Assembly: GCF_002902945.1 (NCBI RefSeq)
Contig: NZ_CP026101.1
Coordinates: 3,224,001 to 3,288,000 of the forward strand
Direction: 5' to 3'
DNA: 64,000 nt
From: Paraburkholderia caribensis
GTDB taxonomy: Bacteria; Pseudomonadota; Gammaproteobacteria; Burkholderiales; Burkholderiaceae
Below the pieces are notes generated by a model. It was not told the origin of the DNA, searched no databases, and worked only from the letters and a program-made list of their open reading frames with translations. How positions within the stretch are numbered: position 1 is the first letter of the stretch; the number at the start of each line of letters is the position of its first letter. The position numbers and the translations under genes were made by a program. Shown here piece by piece: positions 9,033-19,608 of the stretch.

Positions 9033-9917
9033 ATGGACAAGCGTTCCCGCTTCGGCACCAGCCTCCTGCCGTATCTGCTCGTCGCACCGCAACTCGCGAT
9101 CACACTGCTGTTCTTTCTGCTGCCCGCGGGCGAAGCCCTCTGGCAATCGACGCAGACACAGGACGCATTCGGCACGTCGAGCGAATTTGTCGGCTTGAGC
9201 AACTTCAAGCAGCTATTCGGCGACCCGCTGTATCTTGCATCGTTTGAAACGACGCTGATGTTCTGCGCGCTCGTCACCGTGTCGGGCCTCGCGATCTCGC
9301 TGCTGTTCGCCGCCTGCGCCGACCGCGTGACACGCGGCGCGAGAGCCTATCAGACGCTGTTGATCTGGCCGTACGCAGTCGCGCCCGCGATTGCCGCCGT
9401 GCTGTGGTCGTTCCTGTTCAACCCGAGCATCGGCCTCGCGACCTTCGCGCTCGGCAAGGCGGGCATCGTCTGGAATCACGCGCTCAATCCGGGCCAGGCG
9501 ATGTTCCTCGTCGTGCTCGCCTCCGTGTGGAAGCAGGTCAGCTACAACTTCCTGTTCTTCTACGCTGGACTGCAGGCCATTCCGCGCTCGCTGATCGAAG
9601 CGGCCGCGATCGACGGCGCGGGTCCCGTGCGGCGCTTCTTCGGCGTCGCGCTGCCGTTGCTGTCTCCGACGACGTTCTTTCTGCTCGTCGTCAATCTCGT
9701 CTACGCGTTCTTCGACACCTTCCCGATCATCGACGCCGCGACGGGCGGCGGCCCCGCGCAATCGACGCGCACGCTGATCTACAAGATCTTCGCCGAAGGC
9801 TTCCAGGGCCTCGATATCGGCAGCTCGGGCGCGCAATCGGTGGTGCTGATGCTGATCGTGGTCGGGCTGACTGTCGTGCAGTTCCGTTTCATCGAGCGGA
9901 GGGTTCAATACTCATGA
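9033..9917 (+). CDS. ugpA: sn-glycerol-3-phosphate ABC transporter permease UgpA
   Basis: This 294-residue inner-membrane protein forms half of the transport channel. It has about six hydrophobic segments starting with LLPYLLVAPQLAITLLFFLLP. The EAA loop that docks on the ATPase is visible (LIEAAAIDGAGPVRRFFGVALPLL, residues 189-212). The ATG at 9033 is chosen because AAGGA stands 5-6 nt upstream; an in-frame TTG at 9018 is less likely. The stop codon overlaps the start of ugpE (ATGA), which implies translational coupling. Confidence 0.94.
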   Translation: MDKRSRFGTSLLPYLLVAPQLAITLLFFLLPAGEALWQSTQTQDAFGTSSEFVGLSNFKQLFGDPLYLASFETTLMFCALVTVSGLAISLLFAACADRVTRGARAYQTLLIWPYAVAPAIAAVLWSFLFNPSIGLATFALGKAGIVWNHALNPGQAMFLVVLASVWKQVSYNFLFFYAGLQAIPRSLIEAAAIDGAGPVRRFFGVALPLLSPTTFFLLVVNLVYAFFDTFPIIDAATGGGPAQSTRTLIYKIFAEGFQGLDIGSSGAQSVVLMLIVVGLTVVQFRFIERRVQYS

Positions 9918-10759
9918 TCGAGAATCGCCGCGGCTTCGATATCTTCTGCCACGTCGTGTTGCTGATCGGCGTGGTGCTGGTCGTGTTCCCCGTCTACGTC
10001 GCGTTCTGCGCGGCGACGATGAGCGAGCACGAAGTGTTCAACGTGCCGCTGTCGCTGGTGCCAAGCACGCATCTGTTTGAGAACATCGCGAACATCTGGA
10101 CCCACGGCACGGGCAACGCGGCCAGCCCGTTCGGCACGATGCTCTTGAACAGCCTCGTGATGGCGCTGGTGATCGCGATCGGCAAGATTGCCGTGTCGAT
10201 CATCTCGGCGTTCGCCATCGTGTTCTTCCGCTTTCCGGGCCGCAACGCCGCGTTCTGGCTGATCTTCATCACGCTGATGCTGCCCGTCGAAGTGCGCATC
10301 TTTCCGACTGTGCAGGTTGTGTCGTCGATGCATCTGAGCAACACGTACGCCGGGCTCACGCTGCCGCTGATCGCGTCCGCAACCGCGACGTTCCTGTTCC
10401 GCCAGTTCTTCCTCACGCTCCCCGACGAGCTGATGGAAGCGGCGCGCATCGACGGCGCGGGGCCGCTGCGCTTCTTCTGGGATGTGGTGCTGCCGCTGTC
10501 GAAGACAAACCTTGCGGCGCTCTTCGTGATCACGTTCATTTACGGCTGGAATCAATACTTGTGGCCGATCCTGATCACCAGCCAGCAATCGCTGACGACG
10601 GCCGTGGTCGGCATCAAGAGCATGATCGCTTCCGGCGACACCGCGACCGAATGGCATCTCGTGATGGCCGCGACGCTGCTCGCGATGCTGCCGCCGCTCG
10701 TCGTCGTGCTGGCGATGCAGCGCTGGTTCGTGCGCGGTCTCGTGGATGCTGAGAAATAA
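9914..10759 (+). CDS. ugpE: sn-glycerol-3-phosphate ABC transporter permease UgpE
   Basis: This 281-residue permease has exactly the length of the E. coli protein and is the partner of UgpA. Six membrane segments are visible and the EAA motif ELMEAARIDGAGPLRFFWDVVLPL lies around residue 175. The start ATG overlaps the ugpA stop by 4 nt. The reading frame is open far upstream inside ugpA, but that extension is a GC artefact. ugpC follows after 12 bp. Confidence 0.94.
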   Translation: MIENRRGFDIFCHVVLLIGVVLVVFPVYVAFCAATMSEHEVFNVPLSLVPSTHLFENIANIWTHGTGNAASPFGTMLLNSLVMALVIAIGKIAVSIISAFAIVFFRFPGRNAAFWLIFITLMLPVEVRIFPTVQVVSSMHLSNTYAGLTLPLIASATATFLFRQFFLTLPDELMEAARIDGAGPLRFFWDVVLPLSKTNLAALFVITFIYGWNQYLWPILITSQQSLTTAVVGIKSMIASGDTATEWHLVMAATLLAMLPPLVVVLAMQRWFVRGLVDAEK

Positions 10760-10771
10760 GGATAAAGAGTC

Positions 10772-11863
10772 ATGTCTGCACTGACGCTCAAAGGCGTGAA
10801 GAAATCGTACGATGGCAAGCAGAACGTTCTGCACGGAATCAACGCGGACGTCGAGGACGGCGAGTTCGTCGTGATGGTCGGGCCGTCGGGTTGTGGCAAG
10901 TCGACCTTGCTGCGGATGGTGGCGGGGCTGGAAGCGATCACCGAGGGTGAGATTGCGATCGACGGCAAGGTCGTCAACAACCTGGAGCCGAAGGATCGCA
11001 ACATCGCGATGGTGTTTCAGAACTACGCGCTTTATCCGCACATGACGGTTGCGGAGAACATGGGCTATGCGCTGAAGATCGCGGGGCTGCCGAAAACGAA
11101 GATCGAATTGCGCGTCATGACGGCTGCGAAGATTCTCGAACTGGAACCGCTGCTGTCGAGAAAGCCGCGCGAGTTGTCGGGCGGCCAGCGACAGCGGGTT
11201 GCGATGGGCCGCGCGATCGTGCGCGAGCCGGCTGTGTTTCTGTTCGACGAGCCGCTGTCGAATCTGGATGCCCGTCTGCGCGTACAGATGCGGCTCGAAA
11301 TCCAGCGTCTGCATGGTCGTCTCAGGACGACGAGCCTGTACGTGACGCACGACCAGATCGAAGCGATGACGCTCGCGCAGCGTGTAATCGTGATGAACCG
11401 CGGGCATGCGGAGCAGATCGGTGCGCCCACGGAGGTTTACGAGCGGCCGGCGACGACGTTTGTTGCCGGGTTTATCGGCTCGCCGGGGATGAATTTGCTG
11501 AACGGCTGGATCACGGAGGATGGCGCTTTTTTTGAAGTCGCTGGGGAGGGGCCGAGATTGCCTTTGGCGGGCGTGCCGTGCGTCGGACGCGAGGTGACGG
11601 GGGGCCGGGCGTGTGTGCTTGGAATTCGGCCGGAGCATATGACGCCCTCTTCCGATGCCGGTGCGGCGACGGCTGCACTTGCCGTTGATTCATGCGAATT
11701 GCTCGGCGCGGATAATCTCGCGCATGGGCGCTGGGGCAAGCACGATGTGACCGTGCGGTTGCCGCATGGGCATCGGCCGCAGGCCGGTGAGCGGCTTCAG
11801 GTCGCGTTGCCCGGGCAGCATGTTCATTTCTTTGATGAGGAGAGTGGGCGGCGGCTCAATTGA
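10772..11863 (+). CDS. ugpC: sn-glycerol-3-phosphate ABC transporter ATP-binding protein UgpC
   Basis: This 363-residue ATPase of the CUT1/MalK type powers ugp import. Walker A is GPSGCGKSTLL (residues 36-46), the signature is LSGGQRQRVAMGRAI and Walker B is VFLFDEPLSNLDA. A C-terminal OB-like regulatory domain follows from about residue 240 (GIRPEHM). A weak ribosome-binding site (AAGGATAAAG) lies upstream. It closes the operon, and the next kilobase is non-coding repeat sequence. Confidence 0.95.
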   Translation: MSALTLKGVKKSYDGKQNVLHGINADVEDGEFVVMVGPSGCGKSTLLRMVAGLEAITEGEIAIDGKVVNNLEPKDRNIAMVFQNYALYPHMTVAENMGYALKIAGLPKTKIELRVMTAAKILELEPLLSRKPRELSGGQRQRVAMGRAIVREPAVFLFDEPLSNLDARLRVQMRLEIQRLHGRLRTTSLYVTHDQIEAMTLAQRVIVMNRGHAEQIGAPTEVYERPATTFVAGFIGSPGMNLLNGWITEDGAFFEVAGEGPRLPLAGVPCVGREVTGGRACVLGIRPEHMTPSSDAGAATAALAVDSCELLGADNLAHGRWGKHDVTVRLPHGHRPQAGERLQVALPGQHVHFFDEESGRRLN

Positions 11864-11940
11864 TCGTATTTTTTCCGCCGATGGCGGGATGTTGATGGAT
11901 GCTGTGCACCGCTTATGTGATTTGCCTTTGCGCTGGCGTG

Positions 11941-11990
11941 CGCGTTATGAGTTTGCGCTGGCATCCGCGTTATGAGTTTGCGCTGGCATC
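11941..11990. repeat. tandem 25-bp direct repeat, two perfect copies
   Basis: A 25-bp unit is duplicated exactly at 11941-11965 and 11966-11990. Its core GCTGGCATCCGCG occurs at 11957-11969 and 11982-11994. The core recurs inverted on the far side of the block at 12627-12639, 12652-12664 and 12713-12725, with a one-base variant at 12738-12750. Confidence 0.85.
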
Positions 11991-12013
11991 CGCGATTTGT
12001 TAGCTCGCTTCAG

Positions 12014-12266
12014 GCGTCGCCCCTGTGCGGGGCGGCACCTACTTTTCTTTGCCGCCGCAAAGAAAAGTAGGCAAAAGAAAGCGGCTCACACCGCCAGCCC
12101 TAATACTTGCCTGAGGGCCCCCAAAGGGTCTTACGCTTCACACGGCAATCACGTGACCCACGTTCGTTGCCAGCGCGCTGAATGAGCGCCTCACCCGCTT
12201 CACCCACCCGTGTTTCAGCACGCCGCGCCAGACAGGCCACCGCCGCCCAGGTGGCAAACTGTGTGT
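12014..12266 (+). repeat. modular intergenic repeat, left copy
   Basis: The modules in order are as follows. First comes an 83-bp segment (12014-12096) with a small GC hairpin (12019-12033) and a 14-bp-stem hairpin with 4-nt loop (12039-12070). A diverged spacer follows. Next is the block GCGCTGAATGAGCGCCTCAC (inside 12175-12196), and last a 25-bp block (12242-12266). Each conserved module recurs inverted in the right copy at 12356-12607, while the spacers between them have diverged. Confidence 0.85.
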
Positions 12267-12355
12267 CGGCTTTCGCGCCATACGCGCACCACTCCGGACC
12301 GATAGCGCATGCGTCCCACCCTGTAAGAGCGCCAAGCCATACGACGCGACAACCT

Positions 12356-12607
12356 ACACACAGTTTGCCACCTGGGCGGCCCGTACCATTCGCTGCCGCT
12401 CACTCATGTACGGGTGTTTGACGTGGGTGAGGCGCTCATTCAGCGCGTTGGCAACGCACACGAACAAGGGCGTTGCGGTGCGAAGTGTGGGGACGTTGGG
12501 GGCCCGTGGGCAGACGTCAAGAATTGGCGGTGTGAGCCGCTTTCTTTTGCCTACTTTTCTTTGCGGCGGCAAAGAAAAGTAGGTGCCGCCCCGCACAGGG
12601 GCGACGC
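12356..12607 (-). repeat. modular intergenic repeat, right copy (inverted)
   Basis: This is the reverse-complement partner of the left copy. The 25-bp module is at 12356-12380, the 22-bp module at 12425-12446, and the 83-bp hairpin module at 12525-12607 is identical over all 83 bases. The two copies face each other across an 89-bp unrelated centre, so the block can form a very large cruciform. I associate this repeat family with many intergenic sites in Burkholderia-type genomes; that is recollection, not a search result. Confidence 0.85.
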
Positions 12608-12927
12608 GTGAAGCACGCTAACAACTCGCGGATGCCAGCGAAAAGGCAAACCGCGGATGCCAGCGCAAAGACCAAAACACCAAACGGCGAAGCGTGAAGC
12701 GAGCTAACGCATCGCGGATGCCAGCGAAAAGTCATAACGCGGCTGCCAGCCCCAAACCCCAAACAAAAACCACAAAAGACACACGAAGTACAATACGGTT
12801 TCCGCCCGCAGCGCGCGCCAAATCAGACCCGCAGCGCCCGGCAATTCCAGTCACACAAAACCCAAACCCATTCACCTGACGCCGTCCGCCGTCGCGCGGA
12901 CCGCGACCTCAACCCAAGCGCAAGCAA

Positions 12928-14595
<1,668 letters not shown>

Positions 14596-14827
14596 GCGTC
14601 CGCCGTTCCGATGTATCGCCGTCCGCAGCCGGGCCGTTTTTTTCCACGGTTCGATGCGGACGGCATAAGAGTTGCTCCTTCGCTCGCAGGATCGCATGCG
14701 ATCCTCGCAGTTCCCGAACGCGGGCACCCGTTGCCTGCGCCGCGCATCCGGTGCCTCGAGCGCATCATGTGCGGCAATCCGCAATACATAACCCGAACCA
14801 CGGCCAGCGCACGGACGAGGAGGTCGC

Positions 14828-15967
14828 ATGGCGATGTCGATGGGCAAGCGCGTGACGTTGGCCGTCGCAGGCGCAATCGTGCTGCTTGCCGTCGTTGCGC
14901 TGGGCGGGTGGTATTTCGTGCAACACGAAGTGAAAGAGCGCGTCGCGGAGGCACTCGCGCCGCTCGGCACAGCCGAGCGCATCGACGTGGGGTTGTCGGC
15001 GATTACGCTGCGCCACGTCCGGCTGACGGCGCCCAGCGACTGGCCGACACCCGACGCCCTCACCGCCGACGAAATCACCATGACACCCGACATACGCGAT
15101 CTGTTCGCGCATCGCGTGCATCTGCAAAGCGTCGTGGTGCGCGGCTTCAGTCTGGTGCTCGTGCGCACCGCGAGCGGCAGGCTGGAAATCCTGCCCAAGC
15201 TGCGTCAAGCGGTCAGCCGTCCCGGCCAGCCGGCAAGCGAAGCGAGCAGCGCGGCGGACAACCGCCCGCCGTTACCCGCCGAAAAACTCATCGATCACAT
15301 CGCGTTCGCCGACGGCCAGTTCGTCTTTTACGACGAGATGATCCGCAAGCCGCCTTACAAAGTGACCGTCAGCGACGCGAGCGCAACGGTCGATCACATC
15401 CATCTGCCCGACCTCACCGAGCCGACCAGGCTGTCTGTCAAAGGCTCGATCAAAGGGCCGGCGCACACGGGCACGGTGACGTTCGACGGCTGGATGAAGA
15501 TAGCCAGCAAGGACTCGCAGACGACCACGACGCTGCGCGGCGTCGACGTCGTGACGCTCGATCCGTATCTGTTGAAGAAGGCAGGCACGAAAACGCAGGT
15601 CACGGGCGGCACGCTCGACCTCAATCTGCAGGCGACGGTGACGAGCTATCACATTCACGCGCCCGGCACCGTCACGCTGCATCATCTGCAGCTCGCCGCG
15701 ACGGACGACCCGCTCGACACGTTCATGCAAATCCCGGCGCGCGCCGCCGTCGCCGCGCTCAAAAAACACGGCGACGACATCACGCTGCACTTCGTCATAG
15801 ACGGCAATCTGCGCGATCCGAAGTTCAAGCTCAATGAAAGCGTGATGACGGAGCTGCGCGCGAACTTCGCGAAGGCGCTCGGCGTTAGCGCCGAGGGCGT
15901 CGCGAAGGGTGCGGGCGAAACGGTGAAAGGATTAGGAAACGCGCTGAAAAATTTACTGGGTCAGTGA
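14828..15967 (+). CDS. DUF748/AsmA-like membrane-anchored protein
   Basis: This 379-residue protein has one N-terminal membrane anchor (VTLAVAGAIVLLAVVALGGWYFV) and a long beta-strand-rich periplasmic part. The arrangement resembles the AsmA/DUF748 group, whose members act in envelope lipid homeostasis or bridge-like lipid transport. The C-terminus is alanine/glycine-rich with repeated short helices. No catalytic motif is visible. It ends 18 bp before the convergent HAD gene. The function is inferred from fold type only. Confidence 0.65.
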   Translation: MAMSMGKRVTLAVAGAIVLLAVVALGGWYFVQHEVKERVAEALAPLGTAERIDVGLSAITLRHVRLTAPSDWPTPDALTADEITMTPDIRDLFAHRVHLQSVVVRGFSLVLVRTASGRLEILPKLRQAVSRPGQPASEASSAADNRPPLPAEKLIDHIAFADGQFVFYDEMIRKPPYKVTVSDASATVDHIHLPDLTEPTRLSVKGSIKGPAHTGTVTFDGWMKIASKDSQTTTTLRGVDVVTLDPYLLKKAGTKTQVTGGTLDLNLQATVTSYHIHAPGTVTLHHLQLAATDDPLDTFMQIPARAAVAALKKHGDDITLHFVIDGNLRDPKFKLNESVMTELRANFAKALGVSAEGVAKGAGETVKGLGNALKNLLGQ

Positions 15968-15985
15968 GGCCGCTTCAGCGCAGTC

Positions 15986-16609
15986 TTACACGGGCAAACC
16001 CAGTTCGCGGAGTTTCGCCTCCGTTTGCGTGGCGTTCGTGTGATGCACGCCATGCCAGCCCAGTTCCGTCGCGGCGGCCGCGTTCTTGAGGTTGTCGTCG
16101 ATGAAAACGAGTTCGTGCGCCTCGATGTCCGGCAGATGCGCGCGGATACGGCTTAGCATCTCCGCGAAAATCGCCGGGTCGGGCTTGACCATCTTCACGC
16201 GCCCGGACACGACGATGTCCTTGAAGCGCCGCAACACAGGGTAGTGCTCCCACGCATACGGGAAGGTCTCGTCCGACCAGTTCGTCAGGCCGAAGAGCGG
16301 CACATTCGCGGCTTCGAGCTTCGCCACGGTCGCGACGCCGTCTTCGAGCTCGCCCGCCACCATGTGATGCCAGCGCTCGTAAAACGCCCGAATCAGCGCT
16401 TCGTGCTCGGGAAACTTCGCGACCAGTTCGGCTGTGCCTTCGGCGATCGGCTGCCCGCCGTCCTGACGGATGACCCAGTCCATCGTACAGACGTTCGACA
16501 GGAACCATGCGCGCTCGGCATCGTCGGGAATCAGCTCGCGATACAGATACTGCGGGCTCCAGTCGATCAGCACGCCGCCAAAATCGAATACGACTGCCTT
16601 GATGGTCAT
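15986..16609 (-). CDS. HAD-superfamily hydrolase (subfamily IA, YihX/HAD-like phosphatase)
   Basis: The 207-residue protein has HAD motif I DFGGVLIDW (residues 9-17), where the nucleophile aspartate is followed by FGG rather than DxD. That is the pattern of YihX-like sugar phosphatases and related dehalogenase-type enzymes. Motif II is LTNWSDE, the motif III lysine is in MVKPDP, and motif IV is FIDDNLKN. Its start codon overlaps the stop of the isochorismatase-like gene by 4 nt (ATGA), so both are one operon. The substrate is unknown. Confidence 0.85.
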   Translation of the reverse strand: MTIKAVVFDFGGVLIDWSPQYLYRELIPDDAERAWFLSNVCTMDWVIRQDGGQPIAEGTAELVAKFPEHEALIRAFYERWHHMVAGELEDGVATVAKLEAANVPLFGLTNWSDETFPYAWEHYPVLRRFKDIVVSGRVKMVKPDPAIFAEMLSRIRAHLPDIEAHELVFIDDNLKNAAAATELGWHGVHHTNATQTEAKLRELGLPV

Positions 16610-17157
16610 GCGAACTCCGTTTGCAGAATGTCAGCGAGAGGACGCACCTTGACGCGCTTGCCCGTCATCGACGAATTCGCCCAGACGAAGTTCTGGTGCT
16701 CGACGATCTTGTCGGCGGTGAGGTGCGGCTTGTCTTGCGTGGTGTGCAGATCGGCGACGACGGTCGTGCGCAGACCGAGCAATTCGGCGCGGCGCGCCGT
16801 AGCGTTGACGCAGAACTCGGACGCGTAACCGCAGATCACCACGCTATCGATGTCTCGTTGACGAAGTTGATCGGCCAGCGGCGTCGCATGAAACGAGTCG
16901 CCGACTGTCTTGTAGATCGACGCGTCCGCTTGCGCGCGCTCCAGCGCGGCGGGCAACTGCCAGGCGTCGCTGCCGCGCGCAAGTGGACCGTTAGCGTCGC
17001 TCTCGTGCTGCACGAAGAAGACAGGCGCATTCGCATTGCGCGCTGCCGCCGTGAGCCGGTTGATGCCGTCGATTACTTCGTTGCCGCGATACGCGGGAGA
17101 AGGCCCGCTGAAAAACATCTGCTGTACGTCGATGACGATGACGGCAACACCGGACAT
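16606..17157 (-). CDS. isochorismatase-family cysteine hydrolase
   Basis: This 183-residue hydrolase has the expected catalytic residues. An Asp lies in VIVIDVQQMFF near the N-terminus, and the nucleophilic Cys is in GYASEFCVNATARRA, preceded by the cis-peptide region. Members hydrolyse amides, imides or ureas (nicotinamidase, N-carbamoylsarcosine amidase types); which one is not clear. The ATG of MSGVAVIV is chosen, with GAGG upstream; a start 8 codons earlier is possible. It is coupled to the HAD gene downstream. Confidence 0.85.
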   Translation of the reverse strand: MSGVAVIVIDVQQMFFSGPSPAYRGNEVIDGINRLTAAARNANAPVFFVQHESDANGPLARGSDAWQLPAALERAQADASIYKTVGDSFHATPLADQLRQRDIDSVVICGYASEFCVNATARRAELLGLRTTVVADLHTTQDKPHLTADKIVEHQNFVWANSSMTGKRVKVRPLADILQTEFA

Positions 17158-17331
17158 GCGAGCCTCGCTATTCGATGGCAATGGATGGTTGAGCGAAACG
17201 GCGACGTTGAACGACCGAGCCGCCGTTCAGAAGCGACTCGCCAGCATAGCTGCGAACGGGATTCAGTGTAAAACCCGCTGCACGATCGGCTCGCCTCGTT
17301 TTCGAGCGATCGCGCAGCGGAATGCGGCACG

Positions 17332-19146
17332 TCAGACCGGCCGCGTGCGCGTCTCCAGCCACGCCTTCGCGTCGCCCGACACATGCGGCGACACGCGCGT
17401 GCGCACCATCTCGTGATACGCGTTGAGCCACGCGCGCTCGTCGTCGTTCAACAGGTTCAGCGCGACGCAGCGCGTGTCGATCGGGCACAGCGTCAGCGTT
17501 TCGAATTCGAGGAAATCGCCGAACTCGGTTTTTCCGGCCGAGCGATTGAGCACCAGATTCTCGATACGGATGCCCCACTTGCCCGGACGATAGATACCCG
17601 GCTCAATCGACGTGATCATGCCCTCTTCCATCGCCGTCCACGCCTCGGCGGGCGCGTAGTGCGAAATCACCTGCGGACCTTCGTGCACATTCAGGAAGTA
17701 GCCGACGCCGTGGCCCGTGCCGTGTCCGTAGTCCGCGCCCGCTTCCCAGATCGGCGCGCGCGCGATCGAATCGAGCATGGGCGAACGGATGCCGCGCGGA
17801 AACTTCGCGCGCGACAGCGCCATCGTGCCCTTCAGCACGGTCGTGAAGTCGCGGCGATGTTCGTCGTTGATCGTCCCGATCGGCACGACGCGCGTGATAT
17901 CAGTCGTGCCGCTCAGATACTGGCCGCCCGAGTCGATCAGCAGCAGGCCGTTGCCTTCGATAGTGGAATGCGACGCGGGTGTCGCGCGGTAATGCGGCAT
18001 CGCGCCGTTCGCATTGAAGCCGGCGATGGTCGCGAAGCTCAGCGTAACGAAGCCTGGCCGGCGCGCGCGCGCTGCAGTGAGCTGTTCGTCGATGGTCAGC
18101 TCGGTGATCTTTTCGCGGCCCAACGCGCCTTCGAACCACGCGAAAAATTCGGCGAGTGCCGCACCGTCCTGCTCCATTGTCGAACGGACGTGTTCGGCTT
18201 CGGCTTCCGTCTTGCGCGACTTGAAGAACGTGGACGGATTCACAGCCTCCACGATCCCCACGGAAGCCGGCACTGATTGCAACAGGCCATACGTAATGCG
18301 GCGCGGGTCGATTAGCAGCGTCTGGCCGTCCGGCAGCGCGGCGAGCGCGTCGGCTGCCTTCGCGTACGGCTCGACGCGAATGCCGTCGCGTGCGAGCGAC
18401 TCGGCCAGTTCCGCCGGCACCTTGCCGTCGACCACGAACAGCGACGCACGCTCCAACCCGATCAACGCGTGCGCGACGAATACCGGGTTGTAGTTCACGT
18501 CCGCGCCGCGCAGATTCAGCAGCCAGGCGAGATCGTCGAGCGTGGAGATGAAGTGCCACTGCGCGCCCTTTTCCCGCATGGCGCGGCGGATCTGGTCGAG
18601 CTTCTGCGCGCGCGGCACGCTCGCGTGCGGCGCGACGTGTTCGTAGACGGCAGCCGTCGGCAGCGACGGGCGCTGCGGCCAGACGGTGTCGAGCAGATCG
18701 AGGTCCGTGCGCAGCTCGACGCCGCGAGCCTTCAGCGCGTCGGTCAGCGCGCGCGCCGCCGCGACGCCTAGCACCGCGCCGTCGACGCCGACCGTCGCGC
18801 CCGCCGGCACGTTCTGCGCGAGCCAGTCGATGTGCGGCGCGCTTTGCTGCCCGCCGAACATCTTCATCAGCTGGATGCCCGTGCCCGCCAGTTGCGCCTC
18901 GGCCTGCACCCAATAGCGGCTGTCCACCCACAGCCCGGCGAAATCCGCCGTCACGACCAGCGTGCCGACCGAGCCAGTGAAGCCCGACAGCCATTCGCGG
19001 CCTTGCCAGCGGCCGGGCAGATATTCGGAAAGATGCGGGTCCGCCGATGGCACGAGCCAGGCGGCGAGGCCCGCCTGCTTCATCGCGCTTCGCAGTTGCG
19101 CAATGCGCTCTGGGATCGAGGCGGTTTCGGGGAGACGTACGTTCAT
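17332..19146 (-). CDS. M24 family aminopeptidase P (Xaa-Pro aminopeptidase)
   Basis: The 604-residue enzyme cleaves the N-terminal residue from peptides with proline at position 2. It has the three-domain architecture of eukaryotic-type cytosolic aminopeptidase P: two creatinase-N-like domains followed by the pita-bread catalytic domain. The metal ligands are visible in LLIDSGGQYLSGTTDITR (two Asp), GTGHGVGYFLNVHEGP (His), ITSIEPGIY (Glu) and the following GIRIENL (Glu). The ATG at 19146 has AGGTG upstream; a TTG 5 codons earlier is less likely. Confidence 0.92.
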   Translation of the reverse strand: MNVRLPETASIPERIAQLRSAMKQAGLAAWLVPSADPHLSEYLPGRWQGREWLSGFTGSVGTLVVTADFAGLWVDSRYWVQAEAQLAGTGIQLMKMFGGQQSAPHIDWLAQNVPAGATVGVDGAVLGVAAARALTDALKARGVELRTDLDLLDTVWPQRPSLPTAAVYEHVAPHASVPRAQKLDQIRRAMREKGAQWHFISTLDDLAWLLNLRGADVNYNPVFVAHALIGLERASLFVVDGKVPAELAESLARDGIRVEPYAKAADALAALPDGQTLLIDPRRITYGLLQSVPASVGIVEAVNPSTFFKSRKTEAEAEHVRSTMEQDGAALAEFFAWFEGALGREKITELTIDEQLTAARARRPGFVTLSFATIAGFNANGAMPHYRATPASHSTIEGNGLLLIDSGGQYLSGTTDITRVVPIGTINDEHRRDFTTVLKGTMALSRAKFPRGIRSPMLDSIARAPIWEAGADYGHGTGHGVGYFLNVHEGPQVISHYAPAEAWTAMEEGMITSIEPGIYRPGKWGIRIENLVLNRSAGKTEFGDFLEFETLTLCPIDTRCVALNLLNDDERAWLNAYHEMVRTRVSPHVSGDAKAWLETRTRPV

Positions 19147-19165
19147 CGGTTTCACCTGCAAGAAT

Positions 19166-19420
19166 TCATCGACGGGAGAACAAGCCGACCGTCACGGCAA
19201 CGGCAACAAGCGCGATAGCGGTGCAGACGGGCCACTCGAGCGTGTCGCCGTCGTGGAAGAGTTGAGTGACATTGCCGGCCATGTGCGCGATGACGGCCCC
19301 CGCCACGCCGATCAGCACCGCCATCCACAGCGCGACGTGGCTCGCACGCCGCAGCGGATGTAGCCACCAGCTGGCCGCGCCGACAACGGCGCCAAGAATG
19401 ATCAGTCCGGGCCAACCCAT
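19166..19420 (-). CDS. small membrane protein, GlsB/YeaQ/YmgE-like
   Basis: The 84-residue protein has three predicted transmembrane helices (residues 5-20, 31-49, 64-82) separated by short loops. The opening GLIILGAVVGAASWWLHP resembles the glycine-rich start of transglycosylase-associated GlsB/YeaQ proteins, but the similarity is weak. It ends 19 bp before the aminopeptidase P start and may be cotranscribed with it. Function unknown. Confidence 0.6.
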   Translation of the reverse strand: MGWPGLIILGAVVGAASWWLHPLRRASHVALWMAVLIGVAGAVIAHMAGNVTQLFHDGDTLEWPVCTAIALVAVAVTVGLFSRR

Positions 19421-19485
19421 TAGCGTCCACCGCCCATCAATTTAAGACTGTTCTGATAGGCGGCTGTTTTGTCGATGGCTAGCAT
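19420..19485 (-). CDS. possible 21-residue leader peptide
   Basis: A short frame (MLAIDKTAAYQNSLKLMGGGR) ends with TAA whose last A is the first base of the next gene's ATG (TAATG). This arrangement allows stop-start coupling to the small membrane protein. Only a weak purine-rich stretch lies upstream. The frame is also open further upstream, to 19644. Nothing in the sequence proves translation. Confidence 0.3.
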   Translation of the reverse strand: MLAIDKTAAYQNSLKLMGGGR

Positions 19486-19608
19486 TTTTTTCTCTTTCAC
19501 TAGAAGGTCCGCGCGGCTTTCTGCGTAGCGGTTGAGTTTAGGGGCCGGGGTGAGGTTAAGCAAGCTGAAAGCCTCCTGTGCCAGACCGCTGCATCCACCC
19601 CACCGTCC

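Larger units (their letters stand above)
11864..12927. other. 1064-bp non-coding, repeat-rich intergenic block
   Basis: The interval between ugpC and ettA holds no credible gene. It is filled by 13-bp and 25-bp direct repeats at its edges and by two inverted copies of a modular repeat (listed separately). The open frames at 11997-12185 (+) and 12517-12762 (-) encode the same peptide (FFAAAKKSRQKKAAHT) only because both read through the repeat. The last 150 bp before ettA are repeat-free and A/C-rich and should contain its promoter. Confidence 0.85.

Noticed and set aside
11941..12750. CRISPR array or insertion sequence in the repeat block
   Set aside because: Repeats are not regularly spaced, spacers are not unique fixed-length units, no cas genes are nearby, and no transposase frame or target-site duplication is visible.
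11997..12762. Two small frames (11997-12185 + and 12517-12762 -) sharing the peptide FFAAAKKSRQKKAAHT
   Set aside because: The identical peptide comes from the same 83-bp repeat module read in inverted copies. There is no ribosome-binding site, and the sequence constraint follows DNA hairpins rather than codons.
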